A stretch of 64,000 bases of DNA from Leisingera daeponensis (GTDB taxonomy: Bacteria; Pseudomonadota; Alphaproteobacteria; Rhodobacterales; Rhodobacteraceae), in assembly GCF_019801465.1 (NCBI RefSeq), contig NZ_JAHVJA010000002.1:1-64000 (forward strand), given 5' to 3'. A program made the position numbers and the translations under genes. This document shows, one piece after another, positions 25,700-34,731 of the stretch. How positions within the stretch are numbered: the stretch's first letter is position 1; each line of letters starts with the position of its first letter. The notes below the pieces were generated by a model, which saw only the letters and a program-made list of their open reading frames with translations, did no database searches and had not been told where the DNA came from.

Positions 25700-26137
25700 A
25701 TGCAAACCGACGAAACAGATCAGCGGCTTGTCATTCTGCTGCGGGAAAACGCCCGCCGCCCGGTGGCCGAACTTGCCCGCCACCTCGGTCTCGCCCGAAC
25801 CACCGTGCAGGCACGGATAGAGCGGCTGGAAGCCACTGGGGTCATCGCGGGCTACACGCTTAAATCTTCCGCCGCGTCCCGCCCGCCTTTGCAGGCGACC
25901 GTTCTGATGTCGATCGAACCGCGTTCAGGGCCGGAGGTGCTTGCCCGCCTGCGCAGCCTGTCCGGCGTGGAAGTGGTGCACACGACGTCCGGCCGGTTCG
26001 ACCTGCTGGCGCAGGTGGTGGCGCACAGCACCGCGGAACTGGACGATACCATCGACCGCATTGCCGAGGCCCGCGGCGTGCGCTCTTCCGAAAGCCTGAT
26101 CCATCTCGCAACCAAGCTGGACCGGACCGGGCAATAG
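25700..26137 (+). CDS. Lrp/AsnC-family regulator
   Basis: A 145-residue Lrp/AsnC protein: an HTH at about residues 5-55 (DQRLVILLRENARRPVAELA, then LGLARTTVQARIERLEATG) and a RAM domain from about 65. It faces the decarboxylase gene and probably responds to ornithine or a related amino acid, by analogy with other Lrp-decarboxylase pairs. Its stop is 3 nt from the stop of the convergent LysR gene. Confidence 0.9.
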   Translation: MQTDETDQRLVILLRENARRPVAELARHLGLARTTVQARIERLEATGVIAGYTLKSSAASRPPLQATVLMSIEPRSGPEVLARLRSLSGVEVVHTTSGRFDLLAQVVAHSTAELDDTIDRIAEARGVRSSESLIHLATKLDRTGQ

Positions 26138-26140
26138 GCA

Positions 26141-27022
26141 TCAGCCGGTTCTTACGTAGTCCAGCAGCCAGTCCCGGAACAGCCTCGCGGCTGGCCGCAT
26201 GGCGCCGCGGTCCGGGTAGATCAAATGGTAAGCCTCCCGCCCCGGCACTTCGACCTCTGGCAGGCAGCGCACCAGCCCGCTGGCCCTGACCACTGCGTCT
26301 GATGCAGGCGCCCGCGCAAGCGCAATCCCCATTCCCTGAGCCGAAAGCTCAGCCGCCATCAGTGAGTTGTCGGCAAAGAAATAGCGTGCCTGCCTGTGGG
26401 ACAGCCGCAGGTTTTCGAACAGCTGCACCCAGCTGGCCCGGTGGGTGGAGACTTCGATCAGCGGAAAGCGGAACAGATCCTGCGGCGACCGGATCTGCGC
26501 AGCAATCTCCGGCGGTGCCACCGGATAGAGCACCTCGCGCAGCAGCTCGTCGCCCTCGGTTCCGAACAGCGACGGATTGCCGAAAACGATCTGCAAGTCT
26601 GTGAACTGATTGGCAAAGTCCGCTGCCATATTGCCGGTGCTGAGCGCCAGGCTGACCTGCGGATGCCCGGCTTGGAACTGCGGCAGCCCGCGCGCCAGCA
26701 CCCCGTGGGCAAACAGCAGCACCGACTGCACGAACAGCCGCTGCTCCCGGCTTTCTCCGAACAGACCGGTGGTGGCGGTCTCCAGCATCAGCAGCGACTG
26801 CTGCACCGAGGGCAGATAGGCCCGCCCGGCCTCTGTCAGCGTCACCGCATGGGCGTGACGGTGAAACAGCGGTGTGCCCAGCTGCGTCTCCAGCGCCTTC
26901 ACCTGCTGGCTGACGGCGGCAGCCGACATGTTCAGCTGCGCCGCCGCACGGGCAAAGCTCTCGGTACGCGCCGCTGCTTCGAACACGCGCAGCCAGTTCA
27001 GGGACGGGATCCGGGTCGCCAT
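26141..27022 (-). CDS. LysR-type regulator (GcvA-like)
   Basis: A 293-residue LysR regulator: an HTH at about residues 6-65 (PSLNWLRVFEAAARTESFAR, then LNMSAAAVSQQVKALETQLG) and an effector domain from about 90. It is divergent from the sterol-desaturase-family hydroxylase across 138 nt that contain a perfect LysR-type dyad, so that gene is its likely target. Confidence 0.9.
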   Translation of the reverse strand: MATRIPSLNWLRVFEAAARTESFARAAAQLNMSAAAVSQQVKALETQLGTPLFHRHAHAVTLTEAGRAYLPSVQQSLLMLETATTGLFGESREQRLFVQSVLLFAHGVLARGLPQFQAGHPQVSLALSTGNMAADFANQFTDLQIVFGNPSLFGTEGDELLREVLYPVAPPEIAAQIRSPQDLFRFPLIEVSTHRASWVQLFENLRLSHRQARYFFADNSLMAAELSAQGMGIALARAPASDAVVRASGLVRCLPEVEVPGREAYHLIYPDRGAMRPAARLFRDWLLDYVRTG

Positions 27023-27030
27023 GCAAAGCA

Positions 27031-27049
27031 GGCTAAGCAGAACTTAGCC
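27031..27049. promoter_or_regulatory. LysR-type inverted repeat before the hydroxylase
   Basis: GGCTAAG (27031-27037) and CTTAGCC (27043-27049) are exact inverted copies with spacer CAGAA, 8 nt upstream of the LysR ATG. The T-N11-A form is typical of LysR boxes and of autorepression sites. Confidence 0.6.
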
Positions 27050-27160
27050 TTACCGGCAAGACATACCGTGCTGGGAAATTCCGCCACTCGCCTAGGGTTC
27101 TCTGCAGCAAACACCCCGCCGCCACGGCGGCATATCCACCATCCAGATGAGAGACGAGAC

Positions 27161-28162
27161 ATGACAAGTCCCGCCAACACCCCGCGCCCCAAACGGAAGA
27201 TTTGGAACTTCACCCCGCATCTGCCAATCCAGACCTCCCCCTATTGGGATTGGCCGATGAAACCCCTGGCCTCGATCAGGTACCTGCTGCAAAGCTGGAA
27301 CCCGCTGGCACTACGGGCGCTCTTGCTGGTGTTTGCGACTATTACCTGGAATTTCTTCACCCCGTCACTGGACCGCATAGCCACCTTCAGCTGGCATTGG
27401 GTCGCTGAAATCTGGTTCCGCAATTTCTGCATCCTGATGGTGGTGGCCGGCGGGCTGCACCTGGCGCTGTGGAAGTTCCGGACGCAAGCGGATGAATACC
27501 GCTATGACATGCGCCCGATGATGAAGGGCGCCAAGGTCTTTACCTTCAGGAACCAGGTCTGGGACAACATGTTCTGGACCCTTGGGCCGTCGCTTACCTT
27601 CTGGACCTTCTGGGAAAGCCTGATCCTTTATGCCTATGCCAACGGATGGGTGACGATGATCTCGCTGGAAGACAACCCTGTCGCCTTCATCCTGATGACC
27701 ATCTTCATCCCGATCTGGGCAGGCTTCCACTTCTACTGGCTGCACCGTCTTCTGCATGTTGGCGTTCTCTATACAAAAGTGCATGCCTGGCATCACCGCA
27801 ACATCAACACCGGCCCCTGGTCCGGCCTGGCGATGCACCCGGTGGAGAGCTTCTTCCTGATGTTCGACACGATGATTTTCTTCCTGCTGCCCGGGCATCC
27901 GGTTCTGGCAATCTTCCTCCTGTTCCACCACGGCATCGGCGCGCCGACCTCGCATGCCGGGTTCGAGCATGTGAAAATCGGCAACACGGCCAAATTCCTG
28001 GTCGGCGATTTCTTCCACCAGCTCCACCACCGGTTCTTCGACTGCAACTACGGCACTTGGGAAACCCCGTGGGACGAATGGTTCAACACCTTCCACGACG
28101 GCACCGATGCGGGCAACGAAATGGTCAAGGAACGCCGCCGCAAGATCTGGAACACCGGCTGA
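27161..28162 (+). CDS. Sterol desaturase / fatty acid hydroxylase family protein
   Basis: A 333-residue membrane di-iron enzyme of the sterol desaturase family. Histidine clusters are HRLLH (195-199), HAWHH (208-212), HGIGAPTSH near 265 and HQLHH (286-290). Hydrophobic segments near 45-70, 85-105 and 180-190 fit an inner-membrane fold. Family members hydroxylate or desaturate sterols, hopanoid-like lipids, carotenoids or acyl chains; the bacterial substrate here is unknown. The ATG at 27161 follows AGAGACGAGAC. A long terminator hairpin ends the gene. Confidence 0.9.
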   Translation: MTSPANTPRPKRKIWNFTPHLPIQTSPYWDWPMKPLASIRYLLQSWNPLALRALLLVFATITWNFFTPSLDRIATFSWHWVAEIWFRNFCILMVVAGGLHLALWKFRTQADEYRYDMRPMMKGAKVFTFRNQVWDNMFWTLGPSLTFWTFWESLILYAYANGWVTMISLEDNPVAFILMTIFIPIWAGFHFYWLHRLLHVGVLYTKVHAWHHRNINTGPWSGLAMHPVESFFLMFDTMIFFLLPGHPVLAIFLLFHHGIGAPTSHAGFEHVKIGNTAKFLVGDFFHQLHHRFFDCNYGTWETPWDEWFNTFHDGTDAGNEMVKERRRKIWNTG

Positions 28163-28200
28163 ACCGGTCAGCTTGCCATAGCACAATGAGTAAAATCGTG

Positions 28201-28250
28201 CGCCCGGCCCCTACCGCGGAAGCCGCGTCAGCAGGGGCCGGGCGTCTTTG
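28201..28250 (+). terminator. Long hairpin after the hydroxylase gene
   Basis: A 12-bp perfect stem (CGCCCGGCCCCT 28201-28212 with AGGGGCCGGGCG 28233-28244) encloses a smaller CCGCGG/CCGCG hairpin and is followed by TCTTTG. The T-run is imperfect but the stem is very stable. Confidence 0.7.
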
Positions 28251-28468
28251 ATTGCGGCGCCGCTGCCGGACGCCTGAAACCGGATGCGCCACACCCGGCG
28301 GCGCAGCGCATAGTGCAGGGAAAACGCATCCGCCTGCATCCGGTTCCGGAAAATCACGCCCCGGCCCGCGGCGTGCCTGCCCCGGCGCGGCTGGGACTTT
28401 CCCTTTGCCGCCCCTTTCGGTAAGGGATAGCCCGACCCGAAATAACACGCACGCAGGATCGAGCGCAT
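28211..28468 (-). CDS. Possible small basic hypothetical protein
   Basis: The 304-nt gap between the hydroxylase and valS holds, besides the terminator, one minus-strand frame of 85 residues. It is Arg-rich with no recognised domain. In its second half (from about [20 protein letters not shown] onward) third codon positions are nearly all G or C, as in real genes here, while the first half is less convincing. Its start overlaps the valS start and its stop lies inside the terminator loop. A GTG at about residue 38 is an alternative start. I list it as a weak candidate. Confidence 0.3.
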   Translation of the reverse strand: MRSILRACYFGSGYPLPKGAAKGKSQPRRGRHAAGRGVIFRNRMQADAFSLHYALRRRVWRIRFQASGSGAAIKDARPLLTRLPR

Positions 28469-31400
28469 GGCGATGGAAAAGACATTCAACGCGGCCGAAG
28501 CCGAGAGCCGGCTTTACAAGGCCTGGGAAGAGGCTGGCTGCTTCAAGGCAGGCGCAAATGCCAAGCCCGAGGCCTCCACCTACTGCATCATGATCCCGCC
28601 GCCGAACGTGACCGGCGTGCTGCACATGGGCCATGCTTTCAACAACACCCTGCAGGACATTCTGATCCGCTGGAAGCGCATGCAGGGCTATGACACCCTG
28701 TGGCAGCCGGGCACCGACCACGCGGGCATCGCCACCCAAATGGTGGTGGAGCGCGAGCTGGCCAAGACCCAGCAGCCGTCGCGCCGCGAGCTGGGCCGCG
28801 AGAAATTCCTGGAGAAGGTCTGGGAGTGGAAAGAGAAATCCGGCGGCACCATCGTTGAGCAGCTGAAGCGCCTTGGCGCCTCCTGCGATTTCTCCCGCAC
28901 CGCCTTCACCATGGCGGGCGCCCATGGCGACACCCGCGTGGGCCACGAGAACTCCCCCAATTTCCACGACGCCGTGATCAAGGTCTTCGTGGAGATGTAC
29001 AACAAGGGGCTGATCTACCGCGGCAAGCGGCTGGTCAACTGGGACCCGCATTTCGAGACCGCGATCTCCGACCTTGAGGTCGAGAACATCGAGGTTGCGG
29101 GTCACATGTGGCACTTCAAATACCCGCTCGCAGGCGGCGCGACCTACACCTATGTGGAGAAGGACGCCGACGGCAACGTGATCCTCGAGGAAGAGCGCGA
29201 TTACATCTCCATCGCCACCACCCGGCCCGAGACCATGCTGGGCGACGGCGCTGTGGCCGTGCATCCCTCGGATGAGCGCTATGCACCCATCGTCGGCAAG
29301 CTGTGCGAAATTCCGGTTGGCCCCAAGGAGCACCGCCGCCTGATCCCGATCATCACGGATGAGTACCCGGACAAGGACTTCGGCTCCGGCGCGGTGAAGA
29401 TCACCGGCGCGCATGACTTCAACGACTACCAGGTTGCCAAGCGCGGCGGCATCCCGATGTACCGCCTGATGGACACCAAGGGCCAGATGCGGGCCGACGG
29501 CGCGCCTTATGCCGAGGCCGCGGGCATTGCCATGGCCGCTGCCAAGGGCGAGCAGACCCTGAGTGAGAACGAAGCCGACGCCGTCAACCTGGTGCCGGAC
29601 GACCTGCGCGGGCTGGACCGGTTCGAGGCGCGCAAACTGGTGGTCGAGCAGATCACCAGCGAAGGCCTGGCAGTGATGGTCAGCGAGACCAAGACCGTCA
29701 AGGGCGAGGACGGCGAGGAGACGCAGGTCACCGAGACTGTGCCGTATGTCGAGAACAAGCCGATCATGCAGCCCTTTGGCGACCGCTCCAAGGTTGTGAT
29801 TGAGCCGATGCTTACAGACCAGTGGTTTGTGGACGCGGAAAAGGTGGTCGGCCCGGCGCTGGACGCTGTACGCAACGGCGATGTGAAGATCCTCCCGGAA
29901 TCCGGTGAGAAGACCTATTACCACTGGTTGGAGAACATCGAGCCCTGGTGCATCTCGCGCCAGCTGTGGTGGGGCCACCAGATCCCGGTTTGGTATGGGC
30001 CGAGCCTTAAGATCGTTCACGAACCCGGCATGGCGCAGGGCGAAGCTGAAGACTGGGATAACCCAGTAAGCTTTTGCGGTGCTACCTTCAACGAAGTAAA
30101 AGAAAGGGCTCAAGCATACTACAATGAGCATTCGCACTTCCCTCTGACAGTTGCAGGTGAAGCAGAAAGCGCTCAAGACGCCATCGCCAAGAATGATGAC
30201 GGGGATTATTCCGAAGGTGATCCCATTTATCTCTACCGCGACCCCGACGTGCTGGACACCTGGTTCTCCTCCGGTCTCTGGCCGATCGGCACGCTGGGCT
30301 GGCCGGACACCACTCCGGAAATGGAGAAGTACTTCCCGACCTCGACCCTGGTGACCGGTCAGGACATCCTGTTCTTCTGGGTCGCCCGGATGATGATGAT
30401 GCAGCTGGCGGTTCTGGATGAGAACCTGCCGGTCAAGAAGCGCATCCCCTTTGACACCGTCTATCTGCATGGCCTTGTGCGCGACGCCAAGGGCAAGAAG
30501 ATGTCTAAGTCCACCGGCAACGTGGTCGACCCGCTGGAGATCATCGAGGAATTCGGCGCCGACGCGCTGCGCTTCTCCTCCGCGGCGATGGCGGCCCTGG
30601 GCGGCGTGCTGAAGCTGGATATGGAGCGCCTGAAGGGCTACCGGAACTTTGGCACCAAACTGTGGAATGCGGTGAACTTTGCCCATTTCAACAACGTCTA
30701 TGACGAAACCGTCCCGGCCTATGCCTGCCCGGATGCCAAGGCTGCGGTGAACCAGTGGATCATCGGCGAGACCGCCAAGGTGCGGGTCGAGGTGGACGCC
30801 GCACTGGAAGCCTACCGTTTCAACGATGCCGCCAATGCGCTTTATGCCTTTGTCTGGGGCAAGGTCTGCGACTGGTACATCGAGCTTTCGAAGCCGCTGT
30901 TCGGCTCCGAGGACGAGGCGGTGATCGCAGAGACCCGCCAGACCCTGGGCTGGGTTCTGGATCAGTGCATGATCCTGCTGCATCCGATCATGCCCTTCAT
31001 CACCGAAGAGCTGTGGGGCAATACTGCCAGGCGCGAAAGCATGCTGGTGCATCAGGACTGGCCCGCCTACGGCACCGAACTGGTAAACCCAGAGGCCGAC
31101 GCCGAAATGAACTGGGTGATCACCGCAATCGAGAACATCCGCTCCACCCGCGCGCAGATGCATGTGCCGGCCGGCGCCAAGATCCCGATGGTGGTGACCG
31201 AGTTCTCCGACCAAGCGCGCAGCGCCTGGGAGAAGAACGAGGCGATGATCCGGAAACTCGCCCGCATCACCTCGCTGGAGCAGGTGGAGAGCTTCCCCAA
31301 GGGCTGCGCGTCGGTCGCCGCCCCCGGCGCCTCCTTCGGCCTGCCGCTGGCGGATGTGATCGACGTGGACGCCGAAAAGGCGCGTCTGGAGAAAACCCTG

Positions 31401-31571
31401 GGCAAGCTGGCCAAAGAGCTGGGGGGGCTGCGCGGGCGGCTGAACAACCCGAAATTCGCGGCCTCCGCGCCGGAAGAGGTGGTGGCCGAAGCCCGCGAAA
31501 ACCTCAGCCTCCGCGAGGAAGAGGAAGCTAAGGTCAAGGAAGCGCTGGCGCGGCTGGCCGAACTGGGCTGA
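28467..31571 (+). CDS. valS: Valyl-tRNA synthetase
   Basis: A 1034-residue class I tRNA synthetase that charges tRNA-Val. The HIGH-type motif is HMGH (53-56) in [15 protein letters not shown]. The KMSKS motif is at 678-682. CP1 editing-domain sequences ([10 protein letters not shown]) are near 255. A C-terminal coiled coil ([20 protein letters not shown]) is typical of ValS. It is longer than E. coli ValS (951). Codons for about residues 515-585 (roughly 30005-30230) are much more A/T-rich than the rest; by hand count 30061-30180 is about 48% G+C. This region, just before the [12 protein letters not shown] motif, looks replaced or inserted. Confidence 0.97.
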   Translation: MAMEKTFNAAEAESRLYKAWEEAGCFKAGANAKPEASTYCIMIPPPNVTGVLHMGHAFNNTLQDILIRWKRMQGYDTLWQPGTDHAGIATQMVVERELAKTQQPSRRELGREKFLEKVWEWKEKSGGTIVEQLKRLGASCDFSRTAFTMAGAHGDTRVGHENSPNFHDAVIKVFVEMYNKGLIYRGKRLVNWDPHFETAISDLEVENIEVAGHMWHFKYPLAGGATYTYVEKDADGNVILEEERDYISIATTRPETMLGDGAVAVHPSDERYAPIVGKLCEIPVGPKEHRRLIPIITDEYPDKDFGSGAVKITGAHDFNDYQVAKRGGIPMYRLMDTKGQMRADGAPYAEAAGIAMAAAKGEQTLSENEADAVNLVPDDLRGLDRFEARKLVVEQITSEGLAVMVSETKTVKGEDGEETQVTETVPYVENKPIMQPFGDRSKVVIEPMLTDQWFVDAEKVVGPALDAVRNGDVKILPESGEKTYYHWLENIEPWCISRQLWWGHQIPVWYGPSLKIVHEPGMAQGEAEDWDNPVSFCGATFNEVKERAQAYYNEHSHFPLTVAGEAESAQDAIAKNDDGDYSEGDPIYLYRDPDVLDTWFSSGLWPIGTLGWPDTTPEMEKYFPTSTLVTGQDILFFWVARMMMMQLAVLDENLPVKKRIPFDTVYLHGLVRDAKGKKMSKSTGNVVDPLEIIEEFGADALRFSSAAMAALGGVLKLDMERLKGYRNFGTKLWNAVNFAHFNNVYDETVPAYACPDAKAAVNQWIIGETAKVRVEVDAALEAYRFNDAANALYAFVWGKVCDWYIELSKPLFGSEDEAVIAETRQTLGWVLDQCMILLHPIMPFITEELWGNTARRESMLVHQDWPAYGTELVNPEADAEMNWVITAIENIRSTRAQMHVPAGAKIPMVVTEFSDQARSAWEKNEAMIRKLARITSLEQVESFPKGCASVAAPGASFGLPLADVIDVDAEKARLEKTLGKLAKELGGLRGRLNNPKFAASAPEEVVAEARENLSLREEEEAKVKEALARLAELG

Positions 31572-31593
31572 TCCTGCCTTTGACGATTACTGC

Positions 31594-31626
31594 AAACGCC
31601 CGCCCCTATGGCGGGCGTTTCGCTTT
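31594..31626 (+). terminator. Terminator of valS
   Basis: An 11-bp perfect stem (AAACGCCCGCC 31594-31604 with GGCGGGCGTTT 31610-31620) with a 5-nt loop ends in TTT and CGCTTT, 22 nt after the stop. Confidence 0.85.
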
Positions 31627-31756
31627 GCCCCGCAGCGCCATGAAACCATTCGGCTTTTCACGGGTACGGGAAAATTCCCGGTATCCGCCCCATTGTCTTT
31701 GCAGCGGTTTTGTATCAGCCTGCCCGCAACCATAATAAGACAGGAGGCTGCAGCCC

Positions 31757-32065
31757 ATGCCCGATGGCTCCAGACCCAAGGGATACTGGGTGGCCCATGT
31801 GGATGTGCACGACATGGAGCGCTACAAGGATTATATCAACGCAAACGGGCCTGTCTTTGCCGAATACGGGGCTAAATTCCTGATCCGCGGCGGCGGCCGC
31901 GAAGTGCGTGAAGGCCAGTTCCGTGCCCGCACAGTGGTGATCGAATTCAAGGATTTCGAAACCGCAAAAGCCTGCTATGATTCAATGGCCTATCAGGACG
32001 CCAAGGCGCTTCGCGATCCGGTCTCGGCGGGTGATATGCAAATCATTGAGGGCTATGGCGGCTGA
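31757..32065 (+). CDS. DUF1330 family protein
   Basis: A 102-residue ferredoxin-like (dimeric alpha/beta barrel) DUF1330 protein: GYWVAHVDVHDMERYKDYIN, then AKFLIRGG, then RTVVIEFKDFETAKACYDS. The family has no established reaction. It is cytoplasmic, with no signal peptide. It has an ACAGGAGG ribosome site and is followed after 36 nt by the TerB-like pair on the same strand. Confidence 0.88.
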   Translation: MPDGSRPKGYWVAHVDVHDMERYKDYINANGPVFAEYGAKFLIRGGGREVREGQFRARTVVIEFKDFETAKACYDSMAYQDAKALRDPVSAGDMQIIEGYGG

Positions 32066-32101
32066 CCCCGCCTGCCCTGCTGCTCTGCCTGAGGTCTGCC
32101 G

Positions 32102-32569
32102 ATGCCCTTGCTCAAGAAGTTTTTCCAAGCCTTCCGCCCGTCCGAGCCGCCCGCTCTGCCGGATCCGGATGCCGAACTGGCGCTGGGGGCGCTTCTGGTC
32201 CGTGTCGCGCAGTCGGACCGGGAATATCAGCTGGAGGAGATCAGCCTGATCGACCGGATCCTGGCCCGGCTCTACCAGCACAATGCGATCGAAGCCGCCA
32301 AGGTGCGCGCCACCTGCGAGAAGCTGCATGCGGCGGCGCCGGAGACCGACACCTTCGGCCGCCTGATCCGCGAGACCACCGGACTGGAGGAACGCCTGGC
32401 CGCGCTCGATGCGCTGTGGGAGGTGGTGCTGGCAGACGGCAGCGCCCATGAGGGCGAGGTCACCATCGTCGAGGATGCACGCAAGGCCATGGGGCTGTCC
32501 TACTCCGACAGCGAAAAGGCCCGCGCCCGCGCGGCAGAAAAATTCGGCGGCACAGCGGAGGGCAGCTGA
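32102..32569 (+). CDS. TerB-like helical protein (copy 1)
   Basis: A 155-residue all-helical protein of the TerB/DjlA-N fold: LGALLVRVAQSDREYQLEEI near residue 28, and a second helical motif LDALWEVVLADGSAHEGEVT near 103 with the acidic D-G-x-x-x-x-E pattern. TerB-like domains are linked to tellurite resistance and membrane-stress systems, but stand-alone copies are of unknown function. It overlaps the next gene by one base (TGATG) and is about one third identical to it by eye, so the pair arose by duplication. Confidence 0.82.
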   Translation: MPLLKKFFQAFRPSEPPALPDPDAELALGALLVRVAQSDREYQLEEISLIDRILARLYQHNAIEAAKVRATCEKLHAAAPETDTFGRLIRETTGLEERLAALDALWEVVLADGSAHEGEVTIVEDARKAMGLSYSDSEKARARAAEKFGGTAEGS

Positions 32570-33009
32570 TGTTCAAGGAACTTCTGAACCGGTTGCTGGA
32601 ACCGGCGCCCGCACAGCTGGACGATGAAGGCGCCCGGCTGGCGCTGACGGCGCTTCTGGTGCGGATCGCCCGCTCTGACCACAATTATTCCGAGGTGGAA
32701 AAGGACCGCATCGACCGCATCCTGGCCGCCCGCTACCGGCTGGATACCGGCAGCGCGCTGATCCTGCGCGAACAGGCCGAGGCGATGGAAGCCGAGGCTC
32801 CCGATACCGTGCGCTTCACCCGTGCAATCAAGGATGCCGTCGCCTATGAGGACCGCGCCGGTGTGATCGAGGCATTGTGGCAGGTCGCTCTGGCGGACGG
32901 GCACCGGGACGCCAACGAGGATGCGCTGCTGCGGCTGTCCGCCAGCCTGCTGGGCGTTTCGGACGTGGACAGCGCCATGGCGCGCAAACGGGCAGAGGCC
33001 GCAAAATGA
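32569..33009 (+). CDS. TerB-like helical protein (copy 2)
   Basis: A 146-residue paralogue of the preceding protein with the same two helical motifs: LTALLVRIARSDHNYSEVEK near 28 and IEALWQVALADGHRDANEDA near 100. It probably forms a hetero- or homo-oligomer with copy 1. It overlaps the PhnD-like gene by 4 nt (ATGA), so three genes are translationally coupled. Confidence 0.82.
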   Translation: MFKELLNRLLEPAPAQLDDEGARLALTALLVRIARSDHNYSEVEKDRIDRILAARYRLDTGSALILREQAEAMEAEAPDTVRFTRAIKDAVAYEDRAGVIEALWQVALADGHRDANEDALLRLSASLLGVSDVDSAMARKRAEAAK

Positions 33010-33779
33010 TTGCACATCTTGGAATGTACGACCGCCCGGAAACCGCGGCGGCCAACGACAGGTTCTGGGCTGAGATCCGGAAGCATCTGACCGGCGGGCC
33101 CGAACAGCTGACCAGAGGCGCCGATTTCTGGGAAGTGTGGAAATCCCCGGACCTCTTGCTGTCGCAAACCTGCGGCTGCCCCTACCGCACCCGGCTCTAT
33201 GGCGAAGTGGAGCTGGTAGGCACCCCAGATTACGGCCTGCCCGGCTGCCAGCCCGGCTATTACAACAGCGTCTTAGTTGCCCGCAGGGAAGATGCGGGCC
33301 AGCCCCTCTCAGCCTTTTCCGGACGTCGCTTTGCCTACAACGAACCGCTGTCGCAGTCGGGTTGGGCAGCGCCGATGGTTCATCTGCATGAGCGCTCCAT
33401 CCTGCCCGGCACACTGCTGGAAACCGGCGGCCACCGGCTGTCCGCGCAGGCAGTCGCGGAAGGCCGCGCCGATTTTGCCTCGCTCGATGCACTGTCCTGG
33501 GAAATGATCCGGGAACACGACGGATTTGCAGCCGGCCTCTGCGAGATCGAACGCACCGAACCCACGCCGGCCCTGCCCTATATCTCAGCCCTCGGCAGGG
33601 ACGCGGATGAACTGTTCAGCGCAATTGAAGCAGCCATCGGCGGCGTGGACGGGGACACAAGGGCGCAGCTGCACCTGAAAGGTCTGGTGCGGCTCACCCC
33701 CGGCGACTACCTGGCGGTGCCAACCCCGCCCGGACCGGTACTGACTGAACAACGCATCCGCGCCGCAGAGCTGACGTAA
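33006..33779 (+). CDS. PhnD-like binding-protein fold without signal peptide
   Basis: A 257-residue protein resembling the phosphate/phosphonate-type periplasmic binding proteins: an N-terminal LGMYDRPETAAANDRFWAEI, SQTCGCPYRTRL near 55, PGYYNSVLVARRED near 83, RFAYNEPLSQSGWAAPMV near 107 and FASLDALSWEMIREHDG near 157. Unlike transport-related members it has no signal peptide and no ABC permease or ATPase of the phosphonate type beside it. It starts inside the TerB copy 2 stop. It probably acts as a cytoplasmic ligand binder or enzyme; the ligand is unknown. Confidence 0.8.
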   Translation: MIAHLGMYDRPETAAANDRFWAEIRKHLTGGPEQLTRGADFWEVWKSPDLLLSQTCGCPYRTRLYGEVELVGTPDYGLPGCQPGYYNSVLVARREDAGQPLSAFSGRRFAYNEPLSQSGWAAPMVHLHERSILPGTLLETGGHRLSAQAVAEGRADFASLDALSWEMIREHDGFAAGLCEIERTEPTPALPYISALGRDADELFSAIEAAIGGVDGDTRAQLHLKGLVRLTPGDYLAVPTPPGPVLTEQRIRAAELT

Positions 33780-33913
33780 CACCTCTTCCGGAATGGGCCT
33801 CCGAACCCGCCGATTTGACACCTGAAGCGCCAGCTTGTGCGGTTTGAACGTTGCATTCGGTCTTTTTTTCGGTCCAATAAGAACGAATTTCCACTCACAG
33901 GGACAAAGACACC

Positions 33914-34693
33914 TTGACCGATACAACGCCCGTTCTGCAAATCCGCGGCCTGCATAAATCCTATGGCGAGCTGGAAGTGATCAAAGGCGTCGACATCACC
34001 GCCAGGAAGGGCGATGTGGTGTCGCTGATCGGGTCCTCGGGGTCGGGCAAGTCAACGTTGCTGCGCTGCTGCAATCTGCTGGAGGACAGCCAGCAGGGCG
34101 AAATCCTGTTCAAGGGCGAGCCGATCACCTGGACCGGCCAGGGGCTGGCGCGCCGCCCTGCCGACGCCAAGCAGGTGCTGCGCATCCGCACCAACCTATC
34201 GATGGTGTTCCAGCAGTTCAACCTGTGGGCCCATATGACCATCCTGCAGAACGTGATGGAGGCCCCGGTCACGGTGCTCGGCCGCGACAAGGCCGAGGTC
34301 GAGGAAAAGGCCCGCCACTATCTGGCCAAGGTCGGCATCGGCGACAAATGCGACGTCTACCCGGCGCAGCTGTCGGGCGGCCAGCAGCAGCGCGCGGCAA
34401 TCGCCCGCGGCCTCTGCATGGAGCCCGAGGCGCTGCTGTTCGACGAGCCCACCTCGGCGCTGGACCCCGAACTGGAGCAGGAAGTGGTCAAGGTGATCAA
34501 GGACCTGGCCGCCGAAGGCCGCACCATGCTGATCGTGACCCACGACATGAAAATGGCGGCGGACGTGTCCAGCCACGTGGTGTTCCTGCACCAGGGCCTG
34601 ATCGAGGAAGAAGGCTCTCCTGACGAAGTCTTTGGCGGCACCCGCTCCGAACGGCTGCGCGCGTTCTTGTCATCGACCCGCCACGAGCAATAA
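33914..34693 (+). CDS. Polar amino acid/opine ABC transporter ATP-binding protein
   Basis: A 259-residue ATPase of the HisP/OccP type. Walker A is GSSGSGKST (40-48), the Q-loop is MVFQQFNLW, the signature is LSGGQQQRAAIARG and Walker B is LLFDEPTSALDP, with the switch His in VTHDMKMA. The predicted start is TTG at 33914 behind an AGGGACA ribosome site; no ATG fits better. It is the first gene of a transporter operon: ATPase, binding protein, two permeases. The downstream gamma-glutamylation-type genes suggest the substrate is an amino acid or amine. Confidence 0.92.
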   Translation: MTDTTPVLQIRGLHKSYGELEVIKGVDITARKGDVVSLIGSSGSGKSTLLRCCNLLEDSQQGEILFKGEPITWTGQGLARRPADAKQVLRIRTNLSMVFQQFNLWAHMTILQNVMEAPVTVLGRDKAEVEEKARHYLAKVGIGDKCDVYPAQLSGGQQQRAAIARGLCMEPEALLFDEPTSALDPELEQEVVKVIKDLAAEGRTMLIVTHDMKMAADVSSHVVFLHQGLIEEEGSPDEVFGGTRSERLRAFLSSTRHEQ

Positions 34694-34731
34694 TAATGAA
34701 ATTAATAACCAACCAAAATGGGAGTAACCTG

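Noticed and set aside
28125-31214. A 1029-residue minus-strand frame opposite valS
   Set aside because: Antisense shadow of valS; no recognisable domain and a composition typical of reverse-strand frames.
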